From Dongia deserti (lineage in GTDB: Bacteria; Pseudomonadota; Alphaproteobacteria; Dongiales; Dongiaceae), in NCBI RefSeq assembly GCF_003574735.1, contig NZ_QORW01000033.1, positions 1 to 40,569 on the forward strand: a stretch of 40,569 nucleotides of DNA, in the 5' to 3' direction. A program made the translations under genes and the position numbers. This document shows positions 32,210 to 40,569 of the stretch, piece by piece (the stretch's first letter is position 1; every line of letters begins with the position of its first letter). The notes below the pieces were generated by a model. That model ran no database searches and was not told the origin of the DNA. It worked only from the letters and a program-made list of their open reading frames with translations.

Positions 32210-32860
32210 TTACTGCTGATGCGTGGCGTGCGTATGCGCGCCGGTGTGGTGTGCGCACGAGACCGCCGGATTGTACGGCGCGAACACACCGTTCGGATTG
32301 TCGCGATAGATCCACACGTGCCGGTCATAGTGCGGCTCGAACATGTGCGCCTCGTCGGCCGGCGTCTGCGGATCATCCTTCATCGTGTCGTATTCCACGC
32401 CGTGGAAGCTCGGCGGCGCGGCGTGGCCGGTCGCGTGCCAAGCCTTGGCGAAGACGAGGTTCTCCACCGCAACCAGCTCGAGCGAGCCGTCCGCTTGCGG
32501 CTCGTAGATCAGGATCGACGGCTTCAGGAAATCCGTGTGCGTGCCGTTGCCATCGACGCGCGGCGAGGGCGGCGCGCTGATGCCGAGCAGCTCAGGGCGG
32601 AAATAATGGATGCCCATCGCGCCGAGCGCGGCCGGCTTGCCCATCATCTCTGCGGTGTCGCACAGATCGAATGGATCGCGGAGATAGCCTTCCGCGACCG
32701 CCACCTCGACATCGCGGAAGCGCTCGGTCGCGCGGCGCACCTCCTCAAGCGTGGGCTCGCCGGGTGCGGGCTGATAGGTCTGCCCGGCCTGTGCCGGGGC
32801 AAGGTGTGCAGCAAGGCTCAGACACGTGAGCGCGAGCAGGGTTCTGGGCGTGCGAAACAT
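32210..32860 (-). CDS. Exported hypothetical protein
   Basis: ATG 32860 gives 216 residues with a signal peptide (MFRTPRTLLALTCLSLAAHL, cleavage near AQAG). The mature part contains ERFRDVEVAVAEGYLRDPFD, LGAMGIHYFRPELL, FVAKAW-type FAKAWHATGHAAPPSF and EPHYDRHVWIYRDNPNGVF, ending in a His-rich tail (HHTGAHTHATHQQ). It has many His and acidic residues that could bind metal. Homologues of this type occur in rhizobia as conserved secreted proteins without assigned function. The gene lies 20 bases behind the GNAT start on the same strand, so they may share a transcript. It diverges from a LysR gene. Confidence 0.8.
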   Translation of the reverse strand: MFRTPRTLLALTCLSLAAHLAPAQAGQTYQPAPGEPTLEEVRRATERFRDVEVAVAEGYLRDPFDLCDTAEMMGKPAALGAMGIHYFRPELLGISAPPSPRVDGNGTHTDFLKPSILIYEPQADGSLELVAVENLVFAKAWHATGHAAPPSFHGVEYDTMKDDPQTPADEAHMFEPHYDRHVWIYRDNPNGVFAPYNPAVSCAHHTGAHTHATHQQ

Positions 32861-32967
32861 GCATGTCCTTTCCAGCGAGTTTTTTCGATGCTGATAGCGC
32901 GCACCGGGCGCGCGGAATGTGACGGCGAACATAGTTTCGCCTGGACCCTTGGCGGAATACATCGGCT

Positions 32968-32992
32968 TGCACAATCGTGCTGCACGAATGCA
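32968..32992. promoter_or_regulatory. Imperfect inverted repeat in the LysR/secreted-protein gap
   Basis: TGCACAATCGTGC is followed at once by TGCACGAATGCA; GCAC/GTGC halves face each other. The first part fits the T-N11-A shape of LysR boxes. The site is just before the LysR start. Confidence 0.35.
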
Positions 32993-33004
32993 GTATGAAC
33001 CGCC

Positions 33005-33934
33005 ATGCGGTGGAATGATTTCCTATACGTTCTCGCGGTGGTGCAGACCGGCTCGGCACTGCGCGCGGCAGAGCGGCTGGGCGTCAACCAGGCCACCGTT
33101 CTGCGCCGGTTGGACGCGATCGAGGCCGCCGCCGGAGCGCAGTTCTTCGAGCGGCGGCGCTCAGGCCTGAAGCCAACCGAGATCGGCCGCCTCGCGGCGG
33201 AAGCGGCGCTGCGGATGGAGCGCGAGGCGCAGGCATTCGAGAACACGCTCGCCGCGCGCCGGCGGACCCTCGCCGGATCGGTGCGCCTGACGACCAGCGT
33301 GGGATTGGCCGACCGGCTCGTCATACCGGGGATGCGCGCGTTCCAGTCGCTCTATCCATCCATCGTGGTGGAACTGCTGGTCGCCGACGAATTCCTCGAC
33401 ATCGCTAGCGGCGAAGCAGATGTGGCACTGCGCGCGGGTTCAGGTCCGGAGGGCGCCGGCATCGTCGCCCGGCGCCTGCCGGACCAGTATTGGACGGTCT
33501 ATTGCAGCCACGCCTACGCTGCCGAGCGCGGTGTTCCCGGGGACCGCGCTGCCATCCGCGGGCACGAGATTGTCGGCCTGGACGGGCTGATGGGACGGCT
33601 GCCCGCGTGGCTCTGGCTGAAGGAGTCCGCGCCCGACGCGGTGGTGCGGTTCCGCAGCAACAGCCTCGTCAATCTGGTCTCCAATCTGAAAGCGGGCCTC
33701 GGCCTTGGTGTGCTGCCGACTCTGATCGGCGATGCCGAGCCGGAGCTGATGCGGTGCCTTCCACCACCGCCGGAGTTGCGCTCCGAGCTATGGCTGATCG
33801 TGCGCGAGGACATCAAGGCCCAGCCCCATGTACGGGCCCTCACCGATTTCCTCGCGAACTACATCCGCGGGATTACCTCCAGCGCTACCGATGCACGTGA
33901 CGCGTCGGAAAACGCGCCGCTGGTTGCGGAATAA
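33005..33934 (+). CDS. LysR family transcriptional regulator
   Basis: The 309-residue protein has an N-terminal HTH (MRWNDFLYVLAVVQTGSALR, then GVNQATVLRRLDAIE) and a short effector domain (about 90-290) of the AmpR/GcvA-like minimal type. It diverges from the exported protein at 32860, with a candidate T-N11-A box between them, so regulation of that gene is likely. The ATG is close to the box, leaving little room for a separate ribosome site. Effector unknown. Confidence 0.92.
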   Translation: MRWNDFLYVLAVVQTGSALRAAERLGVNQATVLRRLDAIEAAAGAQFFERRRSGLKPTEIGRLAAEAALRMEREAQAFENTLAARRRTLAGSVRLTTSVGLADRLVIPGMRAFQSLYPSIVVELLVADEFLDIASGEADVALRAGSGPEGAGIVARRLPDQYWTVYCSHAYAAERGVPGDRAAIRGHEIVGLDGLMGRLPAWLWLKESAPDAVVRFRSNSLVNLVSNLKAGLGLGVLPTLIGDAEPELMRCLPPPPELRSELWLIVREDIKAQPHVRALTDFLANYIRGITSSATDARDASENAPLVAE

Positions 33935-33973
33935 GCCGTACGCCGCGTCCCGAAGCTTTCACGTGCGCGAGGC

Positions 33974-34588
33974 CTACTCGCATTTCTCCAGCTCGTCCTC
34001 CATCACCGTCCCATCGGCGATGAACGCTTTCACCGCCTCCAGCGCCTTGCCACAGTGCCAGCGCGCATCGCCGGTGAGCTTGGCCTTGACCGTGCCGTCG
34101 CGTGCCACCAGCAGGCTGGTGGGCAGCGCGATGATCTTCGCCACCGTGTCGATGGTGCGGTCGCGGTCGATCAAGGCGGGGAGCTCGCCGGCGCCGTGCT
34201 TCTCCAGGAATGGCTCGATCTTGGAAAGGTCGCGCTCGTCGATCGCGATGGTGACGACCTGGAAGTTCTCCCCGCCCAATTCCCGCTGCAACTCGCCCAG
34301 GGACGGCAGCTCCTCGATGCAGGGCGCGCACCAGGTCGCCCACAAATTGACCAGCAGCGCCTTGCCGCGATAGGGCGCCATGTCGGCCGGCTGCCCCGCG
34401 CCGTCGACCGGCGCCACCCGGTTGAAGTCGCCCTCCATCGGAACGAAGCGGCCCGTCGGCGCGCCGGTTGCGGGATCGGTCACGGCGGCCGTGGGCGCCG
34501 GCTCCAGGGGCTGGTGATACAGCAACGCCCCCACCACGCCGATGACCGAAAGCACCGCCGCGATCGCGATGAGCAGAAGGCGATTCAT
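33974..34588 (-). CDS. tlpA: TlpA-type thiol:disulfide oxidoreductase
   Basis: ATG 34588 gives 204 residues. One N-terminal membrane anchor (about 5-24) precedes a thioredoxin fold with WATWCAPC (C87, C90), a LPTSLLVARDG cis-proline loop and an extra helix ending CGKALEAV. It reduces periplasmic disulfides, for example in cytochrome c or copper-site maturation. The arrangement next to argH on the opposite strand is conserved in Alphaproteobacteria. A ribosome site GGGAG lies upstream. Confidence 0.93.
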   Translation of the reverse strand: MNRLLLIAIAAVLSVIGVVGALLYHQPLEPAPTAAVTDPATGAPTGRFVPMEGDFNRVAPVDGAGQPADMAPYRGKALLVNLWATWCAPCIEELPSLGELQRELGGENFQVVTIAIDERDLSKIEPFLEKHGAGELPALIDRDRTIDTVAKIIALPTSLLVARDGTVKAKLTGDARWHCGKALEAVKAFIADGTVMEDELEKCE

Positions 34589-34762
34589 CGCGGCTGGCTC
34601 CCAGTCCCCCAACTTCGGGGGCTATCGCATATGACGAACGCACGCTGTGGTCCCCTCCCCCAAGTCGGGGAAGGGGGAATCAGCGCGGGCTTGTCATAAG
34701 CGATCGCCCTGTGCTTGACCCGGTCGCGCGTGTCGGCCACAAGACGGGGGCAATCGGGGACC

Positions 34763-36202
34763 ATGTTGCACGCGATGGACAAGAAACCCTCCAAACCGGC
34801 TACTCAGAAGAACACGCAATCCGGCGCCAGCCAGATGTGGGGCGGCCGGTTTGCCGCCGGTCCAGCTGCGATCATGCAGCAGATTAACGCCTCCATTGAT
34901 GTGGACAAGCGCCTCTACAAGGAGGACATCCAGGGTTCCCTCGCCCACGCCGCGATGCTGGTGAAGCAGGGCATCCTGACGAAAGAGGATGGCGACGCCA
35001 TCGCGGACGGTCTCACGCGCATCCGCAAGGAGATCGACCAAGGCCGGTTCGAGTTCCAGACCGCGCTCGAAGACATCCACATGAACGTGGAATCGCGCCT
35101 GCGCGAATTGATCGGCGACGCGGCCGGGCGGCTGCACACTGCGCGCTCGCGCAACGACCAGGTGGCGACCGACTTCCGCCTGTGGGTGCGCGGCGCGATC
35201 GACGATCTGTCCGCCGCGCTCAAGGATCTCATCCACGCCTTGCTCGACCGTGCCGAGGAACACGCCGCGACGGTGATGCCGGGCTACACCCATCTGCAGC
35301 CCGCGCAGCCTGTCACCTTCGGCCATCATCTGATGGCGTATGTGGAGATGCTGGGTCGCGATCTCGGCCGCCTGACGGACTGCCGCACGCGCCTGAACGA
35401 ATGCCCGCTCGGCGCCGCGGCGCTCGCTGGTACACCCTTCCCGATCGACCGCCATGCGACCGCACAGGCGCTCGGCTTCGACCGGCCGACGGCGAACTCG
35501 ATGGACAGCGTGTCGAGCCGCGACTTCGCGCTGGAATATCTCGCCGCCCTCTCGATTCTCGGCGCGCATCTCTCGCGCTTCGCCGAGGAGATCGTGATCT
35601 GGATGAGCGACGGCTTCCGCTTCATCTCCTTGAGCGATGCCTACACCACCGGCTCGTCCATCATGCCGCAGAAGCGCAACCCCGACGCCGCGGAGCTGGT
35701 GCGTGGCAAGGTCGGACAGGTGGTCGGCGCGCTCACGCAGTTGCTGATCATCGTGAAGGGCCTGCCGCTCAGCTACGGCAAGGATCTGCAGGACGACAAG
35801 GCGCCGACCTTCGCGGCGTCTGATGCGATGGCGCTCAGCGTCGCCGCGATGGCCGGCATGGTGCGCGACATGAAGGTCAACGCCGACCGCATGCGCCAGG
35901 CGACCGACGGCGGCTTCCTGACCGCGACGGATCTTGCCGACTGGCTGGTGCGGCAGCTCAACATGCCGTTCCGCAACGCCCATCACGTGACCGGCGAGCT
36001 GGTGCGCCTCGCGGAGTCGAAGAACTGCCGCTTGCAGGACCTGTCGCTCGCCGAGATGCAAAAGGTGGAGCCGCGCATCACCGATGGGCTATTCTCCGTC
36101 CTCGGCGTCGATCAGTCGGTGGCCAGCCGCAAGTCTTATGGCGGAACAGCCCCCGACACCGTACGGCGCGCCATCGCAGAGGCACGGGAGCGATTCAAAT
36201 GA
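34763..36202 (+). CDS. argH: Argininosuccinate lyase
   Basis: The product has about 479 residues from ATG 34763 (or 475 from ATG 34775). [20 protein letters not shown] starts the family core, [17 protein letters not shown] is the lyase signature, and [17 protein letters not shown] carries the catalytic Ser loop of the fumarase/ASL superfamily. It splits argininosuccinate into arginine and fumarate. The stop overlaps the ATG of the lipoprotein gene (ATGA at 36199), so the two are coupled. The gene order argH-lipoprotein-lysA-TIGR02302 is conserved in the class. Confidence 0.97.
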   Translation: MLHAMDKKPSKPATQKNTQSGASQMWGGRFAAGPAAIMQQINASIDVDKRLYKEDIQGSLAHAAMLVKQGILTKEDGDAIADGLTRIRKEIDQGRFEFQTALEDIHMNVESRLRELIGDAAGRLHTARSRNDQVATDFRLWVRGAIDDLSAALKDLIHALLDRAEEHAATVMPGYTHLQPAQPVTFGHHLMAYVEMLGRDLGRLTDCRTRLNECPLGAAALAGTPFPIDRHATAQALGFDRPTANSMDSVSSRDFALEYLAALSILGAHLSRFAEEIVIWMSDGFRFISLSDAYTTGSSIMPQKRNPDAAELVRGKVGQVVGALTQLLIIVKGLPLSYGKDLQDDKAPTFAASDAMALSVAAMAGMVRDMKVNADRMRQATDGGFLTATDLADWLVRQLNMPFRNAHHVTGELVRLAESKNCRLQDLSLAEMQKVEPRITDGLFSVLGVDQSVASRKSYGGTAPDTVRRAIAEARERFK

Positions 36203-36375
36203 GACGGCGTGGAATCTTCGGACGGTTGATGCTGGCGGCGCTGCTCGGTGCGCTGGCGCTGATGCCTGCCGCCTGCGGCAAAAAGGGCGCGCCGGTGCTG
36301 CCGCCCGGAAAGACAGACGAGTTCCCGCACCAGTACCCCCGGAGCACCGAGCCCCAGCAGGGCGTGTTCAACTGA
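36199..36375 (+). CDS. lptM: Small lipoprotein LptM/YifL type
   Basis: Below usual gene length, this 58-residue frame begins in ATGA overlap with argH. The lipobox LMPAAC ends at C26 after a hydrophobic leader, followed by [11 protein letters not shown], close to the conserved CGKKGP start of LptM, which aids LptD maturation in the outer membrane. The location between argH and lysA is standard for the class. Confidence 0.88.
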   Translation: MRRRGIFGRLMLAALLGALALMPAACGKKGAPVLPPGKTDEFPHQYPRSTEPQQGVFN

Positions 36376-36418
36376 TGCCGCGCAATATGGACGCCATGGA
36401 CTCCAAGCATTCCCCCTT

Positions 36419-36550
36419 TCGTCATGGCCAGCCGACGCATGTCGGCATTCGCCGACAGGCTTGGCCCGATCATCCACAAGTTTCGCTGAGCCAGATCGTC
36501 CTGCTTCAGGCAAACTCGTGGATCCTCGTGCCGAGCACGAGGATGACGGG
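36419..36550. repeat. Dispersed intergenic repeat (complete copy)
   Basis: GTCATGG (36421) and GATGACG (36542) mark outward ends in inverse orientation. It holds both pieces seen separately at 8313-8352 and 8958-8973. It fills the gap between the lipoprotein and lysA. Confidence 0.7.
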
Positions 36551-36587
36551 ATTTGCGGCCCCGTTAGCCGTCAGCCGGTAATACCTC

Positions 36588-37850
36588 ATGACTCACTTCC
36601 CCTACATCGACGGCGAATTGCACGTCGAGCAGGTGCCGGTGCGGCGGATCGCGGAGGCGGTCGGCACGCCGTTCTACTGCTATTCGACCGCAGCCCTCAG
36701 CGACAACTACCAGGCCTATGTCGATACGCTCGGCAAGCTCGGTGTCGACGTCTTCTATTCGCTGAAGGCGAACTCCAACCAGGCAATCATCCGCACCCTT
36801 GGCAAGCTCGGCGCCGGTGCCGATGTCGTCTCCGTCGGCGAGATGTATCGCGCGCTCAAGGCCGGCATCCCTGCCGAGCGCATCGTTTTCGCCGGCGTCG
36901 GCAAGACCATCGACGAGATGGAGGCGGCGCTGAAGGCCGGCATCTACCAGTTCAACGTCGAGAGTTTCGGCGAGCTCGAAACCTTGAGCGACGTGGCATC
37001 ACGCCTCGGCGTGACGGCGCCGGTGACGCTGCGCATCAACCCCGACGTCGATGCCAAGACCCACGCCAAGATCTCTACCGGCAAGGCGGAGAACAAGTTC
37101 GGCATCGACATCGATCATGCCGCGCAGTTCTATTCCGCCGCCGCGCGCATGAGGGGCATCAGGATCGTCGGCCTCGCCGTCCACATCGGCTCGCAGCTCA
37201 CGGATATCGCACCCTATCGCGCCGCGTTCCTCAAGATCGCCGAGCTCGCGCAAACCTTGCGCAAGGCGGGCCTCCCTGTGGAGCGCATCGATCTCGGCGG
37301 TGGCATCGGCATCGCCTACCGCGCCGAGAGCACCATTGACCTCAAGGACTATGCGGCCCTGGTGCAGGAGATCATCGCACCGCTCGGCACGAAGATCGAA
37401 ATCGAGCCCGGCCGCAGCATCGTCGGCAATGCCGGCCTGCTGGTCTCGCGCGTTATCAACGTGAAGCCGGGCGTCAGTCGCAAATTTGTGATCGTCGATG
37501 CCGCGATGAACGACCTCATCCGCCCGAGCCTCTACGACGCGTATCACGACATCATCCCCATTGCCCTGCCACCCAGCGATGCGCCGGTCGAGCGGTGCGA
37601 CGTGGTCGGTCCGATCTGCGAGACCGGCGACCGCTTCGCCGAGCAGCGGCCCCTCCCCCCGGTGAAGCCGGGGGATTTGGTGGCATTCGCGACCGCCGGC
37701 GCCTACGGCTCGGTCATGTCCTCGACCTACAACACCCGCCTGCCGGCGGCCGAGGTGCTGGTTGAGGGCGGCCGTTTCGACGTGGTGCGGCCGCGGCCAT
37801 CTTATGACCACATTATCGATCTAGACAGAATTCCTGACTGGCTGGCCTGA
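36588..37850 (+). CDS. lysA: Diaminopimelate decarboxylase
   Basis: The 420-residue protein shows the PLP lysine in VFYSLKANSNQAI, the GVDLGGGIGI-like DLGGGIGIAYR phosphate loop, EPGRSIVGNAG and CDVVGPICETGDRF with the Cys that completes the active site of the partner subunit. AYGSVMSSTYNTR closes the PLP site. It makes L-lysine from meso-diaminopimelate, the last step of the pathway, acting as a homodimer. Start ATG 36588 follows the repeat element, so transcription may continue from argH through it. Confidence 0.97.
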   Translation: MTHFPYIDGELHVEQVPVRRIAEAVGTPFYCYSTAALSDNYQAYVDTLGKLGVDVFYSLKANSNQAIIRTLGKLGAGADVVSVGEMYRALKAGIPAERIVFAGVGKTIDEMEAALKAGIYQFNVESFGELETLSDVASRLGVTAPVTLRINPDVDAKTHAKISTGKAENKFGIDIDHAAQFYSAAARMRGIRIVGLAVHIGSQLTDIAPYRAAFLKIAELAQTLRKAGLPVERIDLGGGIGIAYRAESTIDLKDYAALVQEIIAPLGTKIEIEPGRSIVGNAGLLVSRVINVKPGVSRKFVIVDAAMNDLIRPSLYDAYHDIIPIALPPSDAPVERCDVVGPICETGDRFAEQRPLPPVKPGDLVAFATAGAYGSVMSSTYNTRLPAAEVLVEGGRFDVVRPRPSYDHIIDLDRIPDWLA

Positions 37851-37897
37851 CACACTTTGCGACAACCTTGCCCTCGCAATCGAACCAATTGCCGGCT

Positions 37898-37914
37898 AGA
37901 TTGTTAACCAATCT
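37898..37914. promoter_or_regulatory. Short palindrome before the TIGR02302 gene
   Basis: AGATTG and CAATCT are exact inverses across TTAAC. It lies 35 bases before the ATG and may be a regulatory site. Confidence 0.3.
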
Positions 37915-37948
37915 GGGTTAGGATCGGATCGGAAGGCCGGCGCGACCC

Positions 37949-40456
37949 ATGCAGGACCCGAAACCCTCTCTGCGTTCGCAGGCTGCCACCGATCCAATGG
38001 CGGCGCTGCCGGCTCGCGTCCGCTTCTGGACCTGGACTGCTTGGCTGCTGATGGTGCTGGAGCAGACCGTGCGGTCGCTCGGCCCGGCCCTGGCGGTGAT
38101 CGGCGTCTTTGCCATTCTCAGCCTGTTCGACGTCTTCAGCGCCCTGCCCTTGTGGCTCCATTGGAGCCTGCTGGCGCTGTTCGCCGCAGCGCTCATTGCG
38201 GGCCTGTGGTGGGGCTTCCGGACTTGGCGCCCGCCGCTGCGCAGCGATGCCCTCCACCGGCTGGAGGCCGATAGCGGCCTCGTTCACCGGCCCCTCACCC
38301 ATTTGACCGACCGGCAGGCCAGCAACCTGGTCGACCCCTGGGCCACTGTCCTCTGGGCGCATCATCAGAAGCGGCTGCTCGCCGGCCTTGGCGAGCTGAC
38401 CCTGGCGCGGCGGCCCAGCAATGTGGCGCGCCGTGATCCGCTGGCGTTGCGCGGGCTCGCCGTCCTGCTGCTGGCGCTAGGCATCGCCATCGCCTGGGAT
38501 CAGTCCGGCACCCGCCTGTTCGCCGCTGTGACGCCGCAGGCGCGCAGCACCGCTGACCTCTCCACCATCACGGTTGAAGCCTGGATTACACCGCCGGACT
38601 ACACCCGCCTGGCACCCATCGCACTGAAGGCCGACCCCGCCGCGGAGTCGACCGAGGAGCCGGTGGAAGCCGCCGACGCCACCCCGATCGAGACACCCGT
38701 CGGCAGCAAGCTGCTGGTCCAGATCCAGGGGCTCGATGGTGCCGCCAGCCTCAATGCCAACAACGCCACCAAGCCGCTGGAGATGCTGGACAGCGAGACC
38801 CAACGCGCCGAGCTGGTGCTGAAGGAGGGCGACAAGATCGGCATTTCCGGCGGCGGGCTCGATGTCGGCTGGCCGATCGCGCTTCGGCCCGACCTGCCGC
38901 CGACCGCGGCCTTGCAGCAACCGCGCGCGACGGAGCGTGCCGTCCTGCAGGTGGCCTATGGCGGCAAGGATGATTTCGGCGTCACCGACATGCGCCTGGT
39001 GATCACCCAGGGCGAAGACTCATTCGAGCTGCCGCTGACCGCCCATGGCGCCGATCCGCGCCAGGTGAAAGGTGCCAGCTATCAGGACCTGACCGCCCAT
39101 CCCTGGGCCGGCCTTCCGGTCGAGCTGCGCGCGGTCGCGCGCGATGCGCTGGATCAGATCGGCGCCTCCGCGCCCGTTGCCATGACCCTGCCCGAGCGCA
39201 AGTTCTATCACCCGGTGGCGCGCGCCATCATCGAGCAGCGCAAGCGCCTGGCCAAGGATGGCGGCGCCAGCGCGCTGCCCGTCGCGCGCAAGCTGATCCA
39301 GTTGATGATTCAGCCGGAGGCCTTCGACAACAGCATCACCACCTTCATGGCGCTGGACTTCGCGGTGAAGCGCATGACCTCCAATGCCATGGACAAGGAG
39401 GAACTGGGCAGCGTCATGCAGCTCATGTGGGACACCGCCCTGGCGCTCGAGGATGGCGGCGTCTCCATGGCGATGCGCGAGCTCAGGCGGCTGCAGCGCG
39501 AGCTCGAGGAAGCGCTGGCGCGCGGCGCCTCCGATGAAGAGATCGAGCGCCTGATGAACGAGCTGCAGCAGGCGATGAACGAATATCTGCGCCAGATGCA
39601 GGAGCAGCTGGCCCAGGCGATGCAGAAGGGCATGGAGCTCGGCCGGCTCGATCCCAACGCGCTCCAGCTCTCGCAGCAGGATCTGAACCAGATGCTGAAC
39701 GAGGCCCGCCGCATGGCGCAGAACGGCGCGCGTGAATCCGCGCAGCAGATGCTGCAGCAGCTGCAGAACATGCTGGAGAATTTGCAGATGGCGATGCCGA
39801 TGCCGGGACAGGGCAACGGCCAGGCGCAGCGCATGATGAACGACCTCGGCAAGATCATGCAGGAGCAGCAGCAATTGCTGCAGGACACCTTCCGCCGGCA
39901 GCGTGGCCAGCAGCCCGGCCAGGGCCAAGGGCAGCAGGAGCAGGGCATGGGCGAAGGCACCGGCCAGGGCATGCCCGGCGGCAACGGCGCGGATGCGCAG
40001 GAGGCCTTGCGCCAGCAGCTCGGCGAGCTGATGCGCCGCTTCGGCAACGCGACCGGCGACATCCCGCAGGGTCTGGGCCAGGCCGAGCAGTTCATGCGCG
40101 GCGCCACCGACGCGCTGCGCGGCGAGCAGCTCGACAGCGCGGCCCAGGCGCAGAACGACGCGCTCGAGCAGTTGAAGCAGGGCATGCAGCAGATGAGCGA
40201 AGCGATGCGCCAGCAGATGGGCGCCCAGCGCGGCCCCGGCCAGCGCGACCCGATGGATCCCTTCGGCCGCGCGCTGAGCGACGACGAAGGCCCCGGCGGC
40301 GACGCCTTCGCCCGCGAAGGCTCGGACGTCGTGCCGCTCGACGAGCAACTCGACCGCAGCCGCCAGATCTTCGAAGAGCTCCGCCAACGCCGCAACCAGC
40401 CCTTCCGCCCCAAGATCGAGCGCGACTATCTCGACCGGCTGCTGCGGCAGTTCTAG
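37949..40456 (+). CDS. TIGR02302 (DUF4175) family membrane protein
   Basis: The 835-residue product has a pair of membrane spans (about 34-77) and a third near 165-182, then a long extracytoplasmic part. Residues about 500-730 are Gln/Met-rich, probably coiled coil (LQQAMNEYLRQMQEQLAQAM, LNQMLNEARRMAQNG), with a Gly/Gln linker. The last residues RDYLDRLLRQF are typical of the family. The family is conserved next to lysA in Alphaproteobacteria but its function is not known; an envelope role is inferred. The TAG stop at 40454-40456 may be partly built by the adjoining IS, whose likely first base is the G at 40456. Confidence 0.93.
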   Translation: MQDPKPSLRSQAATDPMAALPARVRFWTWTAWLLMVLEQTVRSLGPALAVIGVFAILSLFDVFSALPLWLHWSLLALFAAALIAGLWWGFRTWRPPLRSDALHRLEADSGLVHRPLTHLTDRQASNLVDPWATVLWAHHQKRLLAGLGELTLARRPSNVARRDPLALRGLAVLLLALGIAIAWDQSGTRLFAAVTPQARSTADLSTITVEAWITPPDYTRLAPIALKADPAAESTEEPVEAADATPIETPVGSKLLVQIQGLDGAASLNANNATKPLEMLDSETQRAELVLKEGDKIGISGGGLDVGWPIALRPDLPPTAALQQPRATERAVLQVAYGGKDDFGVTDMRLVITQGEDSFELPLTAHGADPRQVKGASYQDLTAHPWAGLPVELRAVARDALDQIGASAPVAMTLPERKFYHPVARAIIEQRKRLAKDGGASALPVARKLIQLMIQPEAFDNSITTFMALDFAVKRMTSNAMDKEELGSVMQLMWDTALALEDGGVSMAMRELRRLQRELEEALARGASDEEIERLMNELQQAMNEYLRQMQEQLAQAMQKGMELGRLDPNALQLSQQDLNQMLNEARRMAQNGARESAQQMLQQLQNMLENLQMAMPMPGQGNGQAQRMMNDLGKIMQEQQQLLQDTFRRQRGQQPGQGQGQQEQGMGEGTGQGMPGGNGADAQEALRQQLGELMRRFGNATGDIPQGLGQAEQFMRGATDALRGEQLDSAAQAQNDALEQLKQGMQQMSEAMRQQMGAQRGPGQRDPMDPFGRALSDDEGPGGDAFAREGSDVVPLDEQLDRSRQIFEELRQRRNQPFRPKIERDYLDRLLRQF

Positions 40457-40569
40457 AGCGTGATTCCTTCATTCTGGAGCGTATCCTGAGTTTCTGAAGT
40501 AGTTAGCGCATTCCTGTGGTGTGAAGACGTCGATGAGCTGACCGATGCCGCGCCAGGTGGTTTCGATGG
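40456..40569 (-). mobile_element. IS630-type insertion sequence, end at 40456, remainder outside the window
   Basis: A transposase C-terminus is readable on the minus strand (stop 40469-40471). The preceding GAGCGTGATTCC is a likely terminal repeat. IS630-family elements insert at TA, and a TA lies at 40454-40455. The window ends inside it. Confidence 0.75.
40469..40569 (-). CDS. IS630 family transposase (C-terminal 33 residues only)
   Basis: The frame ends WRGIGQLIDVFTPQECANYF then RNSGYAPE, matching the usual FTPQECANYF...GY end of IS630-type DDE transposases. The catalytic part lies beyond the window. Confidence 0.85.
   Translation of the reverse strand, partial: IETTWRGIGQLIDVFTPQECANYFRNSGYAPE

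Noticed and set aside
34694-36061. 455-residue minus-strand open frame
   Set aside because: Antisense shadow of argH.
39020-40387. 455-residue minus-strand open frame
   Set aside because: Leu/His-rich antisense of the Gln-rich part of the TIGR02302 gene.

Overview
This is a high-GC window (about 63-65% by eye) from an alphaproteobacterium, most likely a soil or freshwater Rhodospirillales or Hyphomicrobiales relative. The order tlpA(-), argH, lptM lipoprotein, lysA, TIGR02302 (33974-40456) and the order HIG1-like protein, PduO adenosyltransferase, etfB, etfA, hydroxybutyryl-CoA dehydrogenase (19564-23290) are typical of that class. GntR, LysR and TetR regulators are abundant, and no rRNA, tRNA or CRISPR array was seen.

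Layout. 1-3587: a cut FAD-dependent amine/amino-acid oxidase, a divergent GntR/FCD regulator and an APC permease. 3705-5971: a LysR regulator divergent from a secreted cupin and a thiol-dioxygenase-like cupin. 6201-10328: a GAF-PAS-PAS class III nucleotide cyclase, an orphan membrane protein lying between two repeat halves, and an ICMT-type methyltransferase with an extra C-terminal domain. 10380-15171: a DddP-like M24 enzyme, a Tat-exported peptide/opine-type binding protein, and a Rieske monooxygenase with the Glu bridge of the choline/carnitine group. 15268-19481: a secreted caspase-like protein, MsrA, a TIGR02594 amidase-like protein and an aldo/keto reductase. 19564-23290: the ATR-ETF-HBD block. 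23447-28692: a patatin, an MFS carrier, a LysR divergent from a small secreted protein, and a membrane-anchored Asp-rich repeat protein. 28719-29329: a deletion scar joining the tails of a GntR regulator and a proline racemase. 29391-33934: an SDR/TetR pair, a 39-residue membrane protein, a double GNAT, a secreted unknown and a LysR. 33974-40569: the conserved argH-lysA block, ended by an IS630-type element that appears to abut the stop codon of the TIGR02302 gene.

How the genes fit together. The first 16 kb look catabolic for amines and possibly onium compounds: an oxidase plus permease under a GntR regulator, and a DddP-like enzyme, binding protein and Rieske oxygenase cluster. The ETF genes at 20.6-22.4 kb encode the acceptor used by acyl-CoA and many amine dehydrogenases. 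The right end is core metabolism (arginine and lysine synthesis, envelope maintenance). No single large undescribed system was found. The most notable items are the DddP-like/Rieske/binding-protein neighbourhood, the double-gene deletion scar, the Asp-rich repeat protein, the orphan gene between repeat halves, and a perfect 10+10 bp inverted repeat over a LysR start codon.
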